DNA from: Peromyscus leucopus
Lineage: Eukaryota; Chordata; Mammalia; Rodentia; Cricetidae
DNA length: 64,000 nucleotides
NCBI RefSeq assembly: GCF_004664715.2
Contig: NC_051070.1
Location: 39,334,456-39,398,455 of the forward strand
Direction of reading: 5' to 3'
Shown here: one piece after another, positions 47,264 through 58,445 of the stretch
How the letters are laid out: every line of letters starts with the position of its first letter
Position numbering within the stretch: position 1 is the stretch's first letter
Program-made: the position numbers and the translations under genes
Notes under the pieces: generated by a model
The model's database searches: none
The model's input: the letters and a program-made list of their open reading frames with translations, nothing else
What the model was told of the DNA's origin: nothing

Positions 47264-48448
47264 TTTTATGAATATTCATAAAACATATTCACAATATTCT
47301 AATAATATATAATGATCGGTAATGTAAACTGTGATGATGTATATTGACACAATATTAAGAGATCATGAAAGAAACAGGAGTAATGGGAAAGAAAAGCACA
47401 GATTCATGAAACAGTAAACATATAGTGATGTTTAAAATAAACTGCTGTTCATAAAGTTAAGAGAAAGGTGGATCACCTGGGTAGGTCATCTGGCTACAGC
47501 ATCTGCTATCCTATTAGGAGTTGATTCTGGTCCAAATGCCCTGGCTGGTGCTATTTCCCTGTTAGGTTTGACCACTTCATGAGAATTCATCTTGACAATG
47601 ATACCTCAATCAAACAGTGAGACTTTATGTCATTAAAATTAACCTTTGGTTTTTTTTTTGAGTAAATTATCTTCGTATGATTAGAGTAAACAGTGTTTAC
47701 TTTGTAAATTTTAGTAAAAAAAAACAGTTTAAAGTTCACCAAATATGGACCATTAGGAGCTAGTCACTAAATCACAGTAATATAGATATTTCCATATACA
47801 ATACATATGTGTGTGTGTGAATATATATTACTCTTACTATGAAAGCTGAAAATAGATACAAAAGCTGTTAAATACAATGAGAAACTATTTTGTTCCCTTT
47901 GTTCTTGTCTTCCTGAACTCACATTGATTAGCAACTTATCTGTTTTTCATTATAAATGACTATGTGACTATTAAAATTGTTTCACAGATGTCTTGATAAG
48001 TATTAACTCACATGCCTTAATCTAATAATGAGATGTTTTCTAGTAGCACAGGATAAACAGTGGAGTCATGGTGTCTGAGTCCTAAACAAACATTAATTTT
48101 ATTTGGGAAAGTGATGTGCAAATGACATAATTAATTATAATTGCTTGCATGCCACAAATATTTTATTTTCAAAATTGATAATATATGTATATTAATATTC
48201 ATATATGTACATATATATATAATTTCAACCATGAAGTATGAAATGAAAGGTCCATGTTTAAAATGTAAAAGCAATATTGCATAAATGACTACTCTTAGAA
48301 GATATGTTTCAAATATTTCATTTTTAATGTGTTAATATTTTTTCTAAATATTTCATATATATTGAAGTATTTTCCACCCACCTTTCCCTCTTTGAACTTC
48401 CTTACATATGTGTAGATGTTTTCTATTTTGTGAATCCATAGGAATAAT
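47264..48448. other. AT-rich stretch without recognisable genes
   Basis: Contains short TA and TG runs (47805-47830, 48178-48222). No exon seen. Confidence 0.35.
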
Positions 48449-48459
48449 AGTTGGTTTGT

Positions 48460-48607
48460 TTCCCAGCACTCGGGAGGCAGAGCCAGGCGGATCTCTGTGA
48501 GTTCAAGGCCATCCTGGGCTGCCAAATGAGTTCCAGGAAAGGCGCAAAGCTACACAGAGAAACCCTGTCTTGAAAAACCATACACACACACACACACACA
48601 CACACAC
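48460..48607 (+). mobile_element. 5'-truncated B1 SINE with CA tail, plus strand
   Basis: 'cccagcactcgggaggcagagccaggcgg', 'ctgtgagttcaaggcc', 'gagttccaggaaaggcgcaaagctacacagagaaaccctgtct' is B1 lacking its first ~25 bases. The cricetid-type 'aaaggcgcaaagc' segment is present. The tail has become (CA)n. Imperfect 11-bp flanks agttggtttgt (48449-48459) and agttgatttgt (48608-48618) are the likely TSD. Confidence 0.9.
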
Positions 48608-48618
48608 AGTTGATTTGT

Positions 48619-49176
48619 ATATATGAATCACTAATGAACTTCAGGTAGTATGGATTTTTTTTTTGCAACCATATTGGTTATCTCCTATTCACTATTAATT
48701 TTAAGATAACATGTTTAAAGATCAATTGAAAGGTAGTTGCTCTACTGAGTAATTATTTTAAAGATAGTATTTTTTTTTCAAATAAAATGTAGTCATTATT
48801 TTCAAGTTTCTTGATACCTGGGAAAGGTGATAACATTTAAGGTTATCCTATACATAAAAGATTATTCCTGAGTGTTCTATATTAAAATAAATAAAAAAAA
48901 AATGGTGGAGTGAAAATGATGGAGAGGCCAACATTACTTATTTAAGGAAAAGATATAATATTATAGTAAAGGTTAATATTCACCCAGAGTTCACCATGTC
49001 AGCCAATTATCTGAGAACTTGGTTTTAGCATACAAACACTGTTAGAATTTCCCTTTCATAGGAAAATACCTACAAAGGTACAGATACATAATTTTACTGG
49101 TGTCATAGCAAATGACCAGTAGAAGTCTTTCCGCCTAAGACATCCTTGCCTGTACTCCAAGTTCTTGGTCAATGTG
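48619..49176. other. No recognisable feature
   Basis: AT-rich; nothing supportable. Confidence 0.35.
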
Positions 49177-49255
49177 TGTGATGGTTACTCCTGGTTGTCA
49201 AGTTGACTATGTCTGGAATGAACTATAATCCAGAAATGGAGGGCACACCTGTGTT

Positions 49256-49361
49256 CCAGATCTTGAGGTAGGTAGACAACATGCCTTTGATCCAGATCTT
49301 GCAGCTGGATGACACATGCCTTAAATCCAGACCTTGAGGTTGGAAGGCACACCTTTAATCT
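49256..49361 (+). repeat. Three tandem 35-36-bp units inside the LTR
   Basis: Units start with ccaga(t/c)cttg at 49256, 49292 and 49327. Each runs through a 'gg-ag-cac(a)-ccttt(a/g)atc' end. Copies differ by several substitutions, so the array is not recent. Confidence 0.8.
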
Positions 49362-49561
49362 GAGCCACACCTTCCTTGAAAGCTAATGTAAATGAAAAAG
49401 GAAGGGCCTTCTTCATGTGCTTGCCCTCACTTCCATCAGCTCATTCCTTCCTTCTTTGAGATCCTAGCAGACCAGCTGAAACGACTAGCCTTGTGGGACT
49501 TAGATTCTTGGACTTTCCATTCATAATTAGCCATTGTTGGACTATAGCCTATAAGTCATTA

Positions 49562-49607
49562 TGAGAGAGAGAGACAGAGAGAGAGAGAGAGACAGAGAGA
49601 GAGAGAC

Positions 49608-49658
<51 letters not shown>
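49562..49658. repeat. GA/GACA microsatellite
   Basis: Nearly 100 bp of GA with a few GACA interruptions in the left half. Confidence 0.9.
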
Positions 49659-49662
<4 letters not shown>

Positions 49663-49727
49663 AGGAACAGAGAGATATTCATTTCATAAATTCTATGACT
49701 CTAGGGAACCCTGATTCTTACAATGTG

Positions 49728-50206
49728 ACTTCTTGAATTCTAGTATATACTTAGGTTCACTTTTGTGGAGGAAGTACATGAATAAGACATGATACTGTTA
49801 TATATCATTTTCAGCTATGAGCTCTGAAGTATATATGTTCAAAACAACATTACTAAAGTGACTGATCTAGGCCAAAATTTATTTTCCACCATGGAAATAG
49901 AAGATTTATTACTTTTCCCTAAAGATCATGGGACTCTTTCATAATGAACCTTGACTTTCTGATATGATAAATATCTTAAATATACATACATACTGATGAG
50001 TAATTATGAAAAAAGTTATGTTAGCAAATATATTAGCTATAATACTGCTAGTAAAATTTAATTTTGTGGGAACAGGTTTCCATGTCTTGTGCATCAGCTC
50101 AGGACAATATGTGGCTCTATGGTGCTGTTTCTATCATATTTTTGAGGTAAACTCTGAGTGTATAACATTTTTGTAGGTATAGTGGTTAAGAAAATTGATA
50201 AAAAGA
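49728..50206. other. No recognisable feature
   Basis: AT-rich; nothing supportable between two LTRs. Confidence 0.35.
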
Positions 50207-50485
50207 ACTGCTGTTGTAGAATATTATTTTAACTATGTAAAGATATATTACATTTTTTATGTTGCAGAATATTACTTCAACTGTAAAGGCTTGTTACATT
50301 TGCTTTTGTTGCATTTATTTATGTAAATACATGTTGCACTTGCCTCACCTTGCCTGCCCGAGGCACCTGATTGGTTTAATAAAAAGCTAAACGGCCATTT
50401 AGGGATAGGCAGGCAGAGAGAATAAGCAGGAGGAGAAATTTGGAATTAAAAGACAAGAAAATGAGAGAGAAAGAGGGGGACATGC

Positions 50486-50866
50486 TGTGGTGATATTTTG
50501 TGTATGCTCTAACAAATAAAGCTTGCCTGAAGAGCAGAGGGCAAAGCCATAGTTAGCCATAGAGGCCAGGCAGTGGTGGCACACAACTTTAATCCCAGCA
50601 CTTGAGATCTCATACCATTGCTCCCAGTACTTGGGAGGCACACACTACTTTAATCCTAGCACTAGGGAGGTTGAGACAGGAAGTGATATTGCTGGGTAGA
50701 GAGAGGAACATAAGGCAGGAGGAGAAAGGATCTCAGCCTTTTCCGCTGAGGAGTTGGTGAGGTGAGAGGTGGCTGTGGCTTGGTCCTTTGGCTCTCTGAT
50801 CTTTCAGCCTTTACCCTGATATCTAGCTCCGGGTTTTCATTAAGACCAATTAGAATTTGTGCTATA
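50486..50866 (+). mobile_element. Nested LTR, family B-related
   Basis: TGTGGTGATATTTTGTG...GAATTTGTGCTATA. It carries an 'aataaagcttgcctga' block and 'caggcagtggtggcacacaactttaatcccagcac' B1-like cassettes. The 3' part 'gctgtggcttggtcc...ctctgatctttcagc' is shared with the family B LTRs. Flanks are too diverged for a firm TSD (acatgc versus aagtgc). Confidence 0.75.
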
Positions 50867-50907
50867 AGTGCCTGGGGCCAGAAGCCAGGCAGCAGCCAGT
50901 CAACATG

Positions 50908-51328
50908 TGTGGGTATGCCGAGCATACATCTGGCTACAAAAGCCAAAGATAGCACTGAGAGAAAGTGAGCTGGGTGGGGACCTAACTTGTTTACCAAAAA
51001 TTATGATTGGCTCTTGGGATCAGGAGAGATGACATAGGTACATGGCCTCCTCATGATCATCATGCTGAGCTCTGCCCGGAGAGGCTCGTGGATATGTGAC
51101 CTTTGTTGTGACTGGTAGAAGGAAAGCTGACTCGTGGTTTGGTGCTTTATAAAGGGTGTGCTGATGCTTAATAAATGTGTTTCTGCTTGACACAGCTCCC
51201 CACTGCGTCTGATCGTCTCTGGGTAACCAGAGGCTCAGTGACAGGCCAATGGCACATTACCCCTCCTCAGTCAAGGTCTGCTGTAGGCAGTGGACCTAAT
51301 TCTTCAGTGGGGTCAGGGGAACCCCACA
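50908..51328 (+). mobile_element. Nested ERVK-like LTR
   Basis: It starts TGTGGGTATG and ends ACCCCACA, giving near-perfect short inverted termini. It has a TATA-like tttataaag (51147-51155) and AATAAA (51170-51175) in the spacing expected of U3-R. The 'agctctgcccgg' and 'ctacaaaagcc' parts recall IAP-type LTRs, but I do not assign a family. Flanks aacatg/aactag share 4 of 6 bases. Confidence 0.65.
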
Positions 51329-51354
51329 AACTAGACACAGAATAGAACATATAA

Positions 51355-51490
51355 AAAGAGAGAGAGAAAGAAAGAAAGGAGGGAGGGAGGGAGGAGGAAG
51401 GGAGGGAGGGAGGGAAGGAGGGAGGGAGGGAGGGAAGGAGGGAGGGAGGGAGGGAAAGGAAAGGAAGGAAGGGAAGAAAGGAAGGAAGGT
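51355..51490. repeat. Polypurine (GGGA/GGAA) tract
   Basis: About 135 bp of almost pure purine on the plus strand. The pattern GGGAGGGAGGGA is interrupted by GGAA. It lies inside the 3' part of the family A LTR. Confidence 0.9.
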
Positions 51491-51663
51491 AAAAAGTCCT
51501 GAGACAAAACGTAGATGAAAAGAAACAGGATAATTTAAGTTAAAAAATCTAGTGAGACAAGTATAAGATAAGTCCAAGAATTTATAACTAATATTAAGTC
51601 TCTGTGTCATGATTAGGAAGCTGGTTGCTGGCCCAAAAGAAAAACCCTGCTACACACTGCTGT

Positions 51664-52509
51664 ATTTTAATTTTGTAAATACTGTACATATTTATACCCA
51701 CTATCCCTTTCATAATTTTGTCTCATTAGTTTTTCAAACCTATATACTTCCAAGCAACTGTCTGGATATTTACTTATATCGAGGCATCATGTCCTTCCTA
51801 GAAGAAAATGTCTCCTGAATGTTATTGAATAAATGCAGTAAGTACTACAAAGACAGAATAGTGATTGTCCTACTCAGTGGTTTATTATCCAATAACCTTA
51901 AGTTAGTTACCTCCTCTTTTTATGATTCAGTATTTCATCAATAGAAATGGGAACAACAACTATTATTTTAACTTAGTATATTTAAAAGGTACCAAAGTTA
52001 GGGGAATTTAAACATGAATTTATATTTGTCAGAGCAATTTTTTCTATTTGTATAAGTAAGCTACTCCCTTTATAGAACTACAGATTTGAAAAATTTTAGA
52101 TTCATCTAAAATTATTTTAACATTTATGTTATTTTTCACATTGTACTAACTTTTAGAATACCAAGTAAATATCTTCTGTTTTTTTCAGTTGAGGTTCACA
52201 TTTCAGATAATATATCTAACTTGTCTTCACAGGGTAGAAGTTTTGAAAGATAATAGAAAAACAGAAGATAGACATTTTATTATACTAGTATGCAAAATAG
52301 TAAAAATTTACATTTACCTATAAAACCACACATCATTTGTTTTTATTGAATATCCATATTTTTAGATGGATGCCTCACTAACACACATGTGAGAGTATTC
52401 ACTGTTGGAGAAAGTGAATGACTAAGTAAGACTTTTGTGTAGAATGAGTTCATGAAGTGGGCATATTTGATCACAGATTTTTTTCCCCTCACAATTCATC
52501 TTAAACTGT
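51664..52509. other. AT-rich stretch without recognisable genes
   Basis: No exon or repeat recognised. A 69-codon frame (51609-51818) starts in the LTR and is not credible. Confidence 0.35.
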
Positions 52510-53053
52510 CATCCAGTGACTGGTGGAAGCAGATGCAGAGATCCATGGCCAAGCCCCAGGTGGAGCTCCAGGAGTCCAATTGATGAGAAATAGGAGGGAT
52601 TATATGATCAAGAGATATTGAGACCATGATTGGAAAAAGCACAGGGACAAATAGCCAAACTAATGGAAACACATGAACTGTGAACCAATAGCTGAGGAGC
52701 CCCCATGGAACTGGATCAGGCCCTCTGGATAAGTGAGATAGTCGATTAGCTTGAACTATTTAGGAGGCCCCCAGGCAGTGGAACTGGGACCTGTTCTTAG
52801 TGCATGAGCTGGCTTTTTGGAACCTAGAGCCTATGATGGGACACTTTGTTCAGTCTAGGTAAAGGGAGGAGGGGACTGGACCTGCCTCAACTGAATCTAC
52901 CAGGCTGAGCTGAATCCCCAGGGGAGTCCTTGCCTTGGAGGAGGTGCGAATGGGGGGTGGATTTGGGTGGGGGCAGACTGGGGGGGTGGGAGGAGGGAAG
53001 ACAGGAGAATCCATGGCTGATATGTAAAATTAAATTAATTATAAAATAAAAAG
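52510..53053 (+). mobile_element. 5'-truncated L1, 3' UTR, plus strand
   Basis: 'tcatccagtgactggtggaagcagatgcagagatcc', 'gctccaggagtcc', 'gatcaagagatattg' and 'atgagctggctttttgg', plus a G-rich block (52952-52996) and an A-rich tail, follow the order of the copy at 19463-20190. A short aactgt at 52504 and 53056 may be part of a TSD, but the match is weak. Confidence 0.85.
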
Positions 53054-53061
53054 ATAACTGT

Positions 53062-54319
53062 GACCCAAACTGCAGTTTAATTTTGCAAGACACTTTTATC
53101 CTACTTGTCATTTTTTTTCAGTTAATTTTTTTTTAAATGAGAGAGACAAAGGGAGTGAACCTAGTCAGTGCTCTTTGTTAATGTAAAATATCTTTTCCAC
53201 CTACATTTATACATTGACTGAGGTTATTTGCCTTGTTGGTGCTGCTTTCAAGGGCTTCTTTTAGGAGTAATAGATTCTTTAGCATGTATGTAAGAGAAGA
53301 AAGAGTACAGTGGGAATTCCTTCTTCTGCCTCATCTGGAAGCAGAGGGTCAAATGGGGCCACCAGGGCACAGCTGTGTCTGTGTTTTGGCTCTGTGTCTT
53401 CCAAGCTGCATCACAGGCAGGCGGATATGACAGTGAGTGCTGATGTGAATATCAAGAGCTCAAGGCGTTCAAGCTATCATCACAAATGTGAAAGATGCAT
53501 CTTTTCATTACAAATGCCCGAGACTGCTGAATTGTGCCAAATGTGGCCTTCTTCAACCTTTTGACCTAATTAGAGGTCTTACTAACTAGGGTCATGAAAT
53601 ACTCTGATTAGTTTTGTGGTGGTGTACCTATTTCTGAGGAGAGGGCAGTGTAAACTTTACACAAATGACCTGATCTAATAATCTCATTACAATTTGAAGG
53701 AATTAAAATAAGCAAATGAAAGAAGTACTTATTACTAAATCTAACACTGAATCCATAAAAGAGCAATGATTCTTGTGATATATCTAGGATTTACTTATTG
53801 TCCTAACTGTAGTAACCACTACTGCTCTGTCCTCTTACCATTTCAGTCCCCTTTTTCCTGAGTATGAAACCTATATATTGTACCCACAGTACTTGCTGAG
53901 AGTCTTTTCCTTCATTAGCTTTTCCAGATACCCAAGACTATACTGTACAAAGAGAGACAATGGATAATCATGTATGCTTCCAAGCAGAGTAGAGTAGGCA
54001 GAAAGAGAAAATCATTTCCAAAAACAATAACTGAAGACTGATTAGTTTTTTTCTACCAAGAAATGAAGGAAAATCAAAGTGTAATCATCCTTTCCTAGCT
54101 AAACGTGAGCTTGTCAGACAAGTTTTCTACACCAGGAACAAATGTGGGACAGGCTGGGGTCATGCTTGGTTTAGACGGGGATCGTCAGGGTTAGAGAAAC
54201 ATAACTTTGCCTTGAAACTGTGAACCAGGCAGCTCTACCATATCCAGTAGAGTATGTCTATCTATCTTGTCTCTGTTTTTCTTTACTTTTCTGAGTGATA
54301 AAAGGATGATGTGGAAGAG
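53062..54319. other. Unrecognised sequence
   Basis: Overlapping frames at 53233-53430 and 53310-53564 in a locally GC-richer patch have no domain I recognise. No repeat identified. Confidence 0.35.
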
Positions 54320-54324
54320 GGCTT

Positions 54325-54386
54325 CAAGCAGGTGGCAAGCTCTCCCAGCCAGATGGCGCATAAGAGGCAGTTCCACTAGAGGGAGG
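54325..54386 (+). promoter_or_regulatory. Cluster of three CTCF-like core motifs (candidate)
   Basis: Against the core CCASYAGRKGGCRS I count caagcaggtggcaa (54325-54338, 12/14), cagccagatggcgc (54346-54359, 12/14) and ccactagagggagg (54373-54386, 13/14). All three are in the same orientation within 62 bp. The last lacks the usual C at position 12. Motif matching by eye has a high false-positive rate. The local sequence is GC-rich relative to its surroundings and is not an obvious SINE. Confidence 0.3.
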
Positions 54387-54816
54387 GCTTGCAGCAGACA
54401 CAAGACAGCATCATATTCAGCCTTCATTTCTTCTGTGTATCTTGCCTAATATGAAATATGCTCTAAGACATATTAAATATGCCCGTGTAATATATGTCCT
54501 ATATTATAAAACATGGCCCAATAAATAAATTGTTAAAATGTAGAATGATTTCAAAGTAATATATCATGTTTAATATAGCACAGATGATCCATATAATTCT
54601 ATAAATTTGAAATGTATAGGTTTTATTCCTACCTCATTGACCAGATACTCTAATGTATTCTCTTTTGATGGGGAGTGATTTCTCCCAATTGTCTCAATGT
54701 CTCCATACAGAAGTGTTCCAATTCTCAATTGTTACCCATGTACATTTTCCTCTAAATTTCTCCCGATGATTCTCATTCATTCCTATTTTAAAAAATACCA
54801 TCATTGTATAGGTTCA

Positions 54817-54875
<59 letters not shown>

Positions 54876-55469
54876 CATACAAGCAGAAACCATATACACA
54901 CACACATTTAAATGGCTTCATGTCTTTGAATTCCAAGTTTTCATTCATAATTGTCAACTCAGCTTTACTATGTATTACTGTTCCATAGGTATTCAGTTTT
55001 TGACACTGTATATGTAGTTGTCATCCCGACAATGCTGGGCTGCATTGAAAACTATCCTGGCCCCCAGTCTGCATGTGGCCATGGGCAATGCTTGCTAGTC
55101 AGATTCTCTTCATGTTTCCTTGCTATACCCTTGATTCCAAGAAAAAAATTTTCTTCTTTCCCCACTTAGTTTAGTTTAGAAAATGTAATTCCCACTTCCC
55201 AGGGATCTAGAGCTAAACATTGTAGTTAGCCCTCACACATTTACATATCTCATACCAAGCCTCTGATCCAATAGAAATTGCATTTTTGTTTGTCTTCAGG
55301 AGATGTTAAAACCAGGGCACTTACAATTTCACCTTATTCATTATATACCCTTCATCTGCTACATCAAAGCTTGTTGTAGTTTCAGCTTGTCTACTTAATT
55401 ATGTTTTGGTTCTCTGACAGGCTATTCTCAACAAAGAAGCCCATATGAGAACATATCCATAGCATTGTT
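54387..55469. other. Unrecognised sequence
   Basis: Contains a TC microsatellite (54820-54872). No exon recognised; frames at 54697-55017 and 54951-55169 are chance or microsatellite products. Confidence 0.35.
54820..54872. repeat. CT microsatellite
   Basis: Pure CT run of about 26 units. Confidence 0.95.
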
Positions 55470-55600
55470 TCTTAAATCCTGCAATAACTTCCTCTTACTG
55501 AAAGGGAAGCTAGAATCCTTACAATGATCTTCAAAGGCACATGCCCCCTCTGATTTTTTGTCATTTCTCTGAAATATCGGCTCATAGTCCCTCAACCATT
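55470..55600 (+). mobile_element. Possible L2 (LINE-2) fragment
   Basis: 'cctgcaataacttcctcttactgaaagggaagctagaatccttacaatgatcttcaaagg' aligns by eye with the L2 segment that usually reads as cctccaatggcttcc...aactccttacc...aagg. It is diverged. Confidence 0.4.
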
Positions 55601-55918
55601 TACTGTAACTCATTTGTTTTATTTTTATTTTAATTAACAGGTTCTCATTAAGTACATGCATGGCAATGAGTGTTAATACTGTTGCTGATCCTGGATCATG
55701 CTTGCCTCTAAAGTCAGTATAGACAACTCTTTCATTTCATTCAGATCTCCAATTATGTATGAAATTGTTTTTTACCACCATATTGAGCAATGACATTCTC
55801 CTCATGTTATATCCTTTTGTGTGGGTGTGTTCTGAGTTTTGGACACAAATATGCGCAAACACACATTATTTCATTCTTCATTTACTTATTTTTTTTTTAC
55901 TAATAGTAGAAGAATATA

Positions 55919-55937
55919 ACACACACACACACACACA
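55919..55937. repeat. AC microsatellite
   Basis: Short AC run. Confidence 0.85.
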
Positions 55938-57102
55938 AAGCCTTTGCTTGTGGTTCTTTGCCCATTGTTACATTCTAATTGCTCAGAGCTTGGGCTGGGC
56001 TGGCACACACCAGACATGTGATACATAATGTGGACAAATGTCAGAATAACATTTTTTTAGCCAAATTTGTTAATATTATACAGCTTTCTCTTTACTGTAA
56101 AATGTACTTTTCAATAGCCAAGGAGTATCGGATTGATTTTATGTTCTAATAAATGTGTTATTTAAAAACATACTTTCAAACATTTTCCAAAAAGAAGAGA
56201 TAGGAAGAAAACAGTGCTTCTCTGCTCACATATAAAGCACACTGAATTAACTTAGGCAGGTGGTAGCAGGAAGCCAGATCTGTTTGCATTCAAAATTACT
56301 GATACCTTTATTGAATTCCCCAGTTCTGAAAGGGAGGAAATGGAAGGAACATCTGACTGCCATTATTAGATACTCATTTAACAATTCTGGGAAATGGTAA
56401 TTCTCATTCACATTTTCTGTTAGAATGCTAAAAGTGGCCCTGCCTGACCATGCTGTCATGGGGAGGCTGGATTTGATCATGTCTGATGCTTTTCCTTTCA
56501 AAGTAAACCGGATAATGCACCTGTGCAACTTTACTTCTTAATCAGATCAGCAAGATCTTGATAGGGCTCTGAAGTGCTCCTCTAAGTTGCAGACTCTGTG
56601 AAAGATCTGTTATAATTCCATATCTTCCTCAGGAGAAAATATAGTCTTCATATGTAGTAAACAGAGCAAAATTTGAACTAATATAAACTACTGCCTTTTT
56701 AAAGCAGATGTTTGAGAGTAGACCCATGTTTTCCAAAGCAATGTATATGCTATGAAACTCCAAATAATAGACTTTCACAGGAAAGTATTTTTTCTAAAAC
56801 ATGCTTAAAGCCTTACTAGTACTCTTTTAGGCTGAGGTTGCTTTGAATTTAACACACAAGCAAGAAGTTTAATTGCAGTCAAAGATAAATAAAAATAAAT
56901 TTGCCTATCTATATGAACATTCTTCTTTTACTTTCAGGCATCAAACTTGGATGTTACAGACTCAATAGTTTTACATTAAATATTTGTACATATTAGTTAC
57001 TTTCCCCCATCATTTGAAATTTGTGAAACATTGCCTTATAAGACAAGCTACATTTTTGTTATTCCCCCATTACTTCTGAGTCTTACTATGAAATGAATTA
57101 GC

Positions 57103-57148
<46 letters not shown>

Positions 57149-58344
57149 GGTATTGTAAGAAACCTCCTGGTGTTCATTAACTTTACAATTATTTCCCAAC
57201 TTGTTAAAAATTTAAAGGTGAAATTTCATAAAAGTAATCAACTCTATGCCACATTGATCTTTACTTAGACCAATAAGCATAACTATCTTCAATTAGAAAT
57301 AATTATAGTTTATATATCCTTATTTGCCTTATATAGATCTTATTTTATAAATTATTCTTCAGGAAAACTAAAGATTTTTAAGACTTAGTTTCCTAAAGGA
57401 AAATGAGAGAATTGGAGCATTTGATTAAAATTACCATAACTAAAAGATGATTAAATTGATTTTCATAACATATCTTTATCTTAACTGATACTTATTACAA
57501 CATATTCTAACTTTCTGCAGATTTGTTACAAAATGTTCATCTCATCAGTTTTCAACATATATTTTAACAAAATTTCTCAATACATGTGATTACCTCTATC
57601 AAGATATTAATAGCAATTGTCAATGTAAAATGTTTTTGTTCTTAACTTTCTGTAGCATTTGGCATTGAGTAACATGATTAACCAAAAACAGTGTGTGTGT
57701 AGATGCTAAAAAAAATCATTAATATCGAGTGGTAAGTGAGCAAAGCATTATTTTCTCCACATTTTCCTTAATCTTTTGCTTGTTTGTTTGTCTCAGAAGA
57801 GAAGAGGGATGGAGAAAAACTGAGACATTTGTGACTGGATAAAATAGTGGTGCATATTTGGCCCACATTATAAAAATATTTTTTCACACATCCTGAGACA
57901 ATGAGTAACAGAGTAAAGTATATGTGAATAGGAGAGTAATCCAGATTTTGCTCCTGTATAATTTACAAACCAGTCAGCAAAATATTTTAAATTATGTTTG
58001 AGCATTAGCATAATTTATACTTTTAAATATATAAAGATAATCTTCAGTTAAAAACCATAAATATTTTAAAGATCGTGTGTTTGAGGGATGATATTAATGT
58101 TAAGATACCAGAAATATTAATACAATCAATACAATCTACTGGAAGAAAAACACAGAAGAATATTACCTAAAATTAAAGTTAATTTTTGTATTTAAATTAA
58201 TTTTGTATTTTAAACTTCTCTTAACCATGAGGTGCAAATTAGGCTGTGATATAGTTTATGGGTACTGGTAAGCTGGTAAATCCTGTCAAATTTTTGAATA
58301 GAATGTTCATTTTTATTTATGGTTTCTTGAATGTCTTTTCTTCC
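55938..58344. other. AT-rich, mostly unrecognised sequence
   Basis: Includes a 93-codon minus-strand frame (56247-56528) without a known domain, and a TG run at 57105-57142. The part 56240-56640 has a composition less AT-rich than its neighbours and no repeat signature. No gene supported. Confidence 0.35.
57105..57150. repeat. TG microsatellite followed by a G run
   Basis: About 19 TG units, then C and seven G. Confidence 0.9.
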
Positions 58345-58445
58345 AGTTATTTTATTTTACTTTATTTATTATTCTCTCATAAAATACATCCCAATCACAG
58401 TTTCCCCACCATCGGATCCTCCCAGCCCCTCACCTGCCCTTCCCT
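58345..58445 (-). mobile_element. Short L1 3' end, minus strand
   Basis: TTTA-rich tail followed by 'catcccaatcacagtttccccacc' and 'cctcccagcccctcacctgccc' is the reversed extreme 3' end of a rodent L1, truncated to about 100 bp. Confidence 0.65.

Larger units (their letters stand above)
49177..49722 (+). mobile_element. LTR (MaLR-like) with internal tandem triplication and GA expansion
   Basis: It starts TGTGATGGTTACTCC and ends CCCTGATTCTTACA (TG...CA). Exact 5-bp flanks atgtg (49172-49176 and 49723-49727) fit an ERVL/MaLR TSD. Internal landmarks are 'ggttgtcaagttgactatgtctggaatgaac', 'gagccacacctt', 'gattcttggactttccatt' and 'agccattgttggac'. The usual polyadenylation region has been replaced by a GA microsatellite (49562-49658). 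Confidence 0.75.
50215..51655 (+). mobile_element. Solo LTR, family A, carrying two nested LTRs and an expanded purine tract
   Basis: Starts TGTAGAATATTATTTT; the last recognisable bases are CCCTGCTACA near 51654. Family A segments run at 50215-50485, 50867-50907 and 51329-51655. The gaps are filled by an LTR at 50486-50866 and another at 50908-51328. An exact 8-bp direct repeat, actgctgt, flanks the whole (50207-50214 and 51656-51663). The related solitary copy at 2553-3085 lacks both insertions. Confidence 0.8.

Noticed and set aside
49256..49361. CRISPR-like array
   Set aside because: Only three diverged head-to-tail units without spacers, within a rodent LTR.
51296..51610. Pro/Ser-rich repetitive ORF on the minus strand
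   Set aside because: Translation of the polypurine tract inside an LTR.
54191..54427. 78-codon Leu-rich minus-strand ORF as a processed pseudogene
   Set aside because: No parent gene recognised, no poly-A tail or TSD seen, length compatible with chance.
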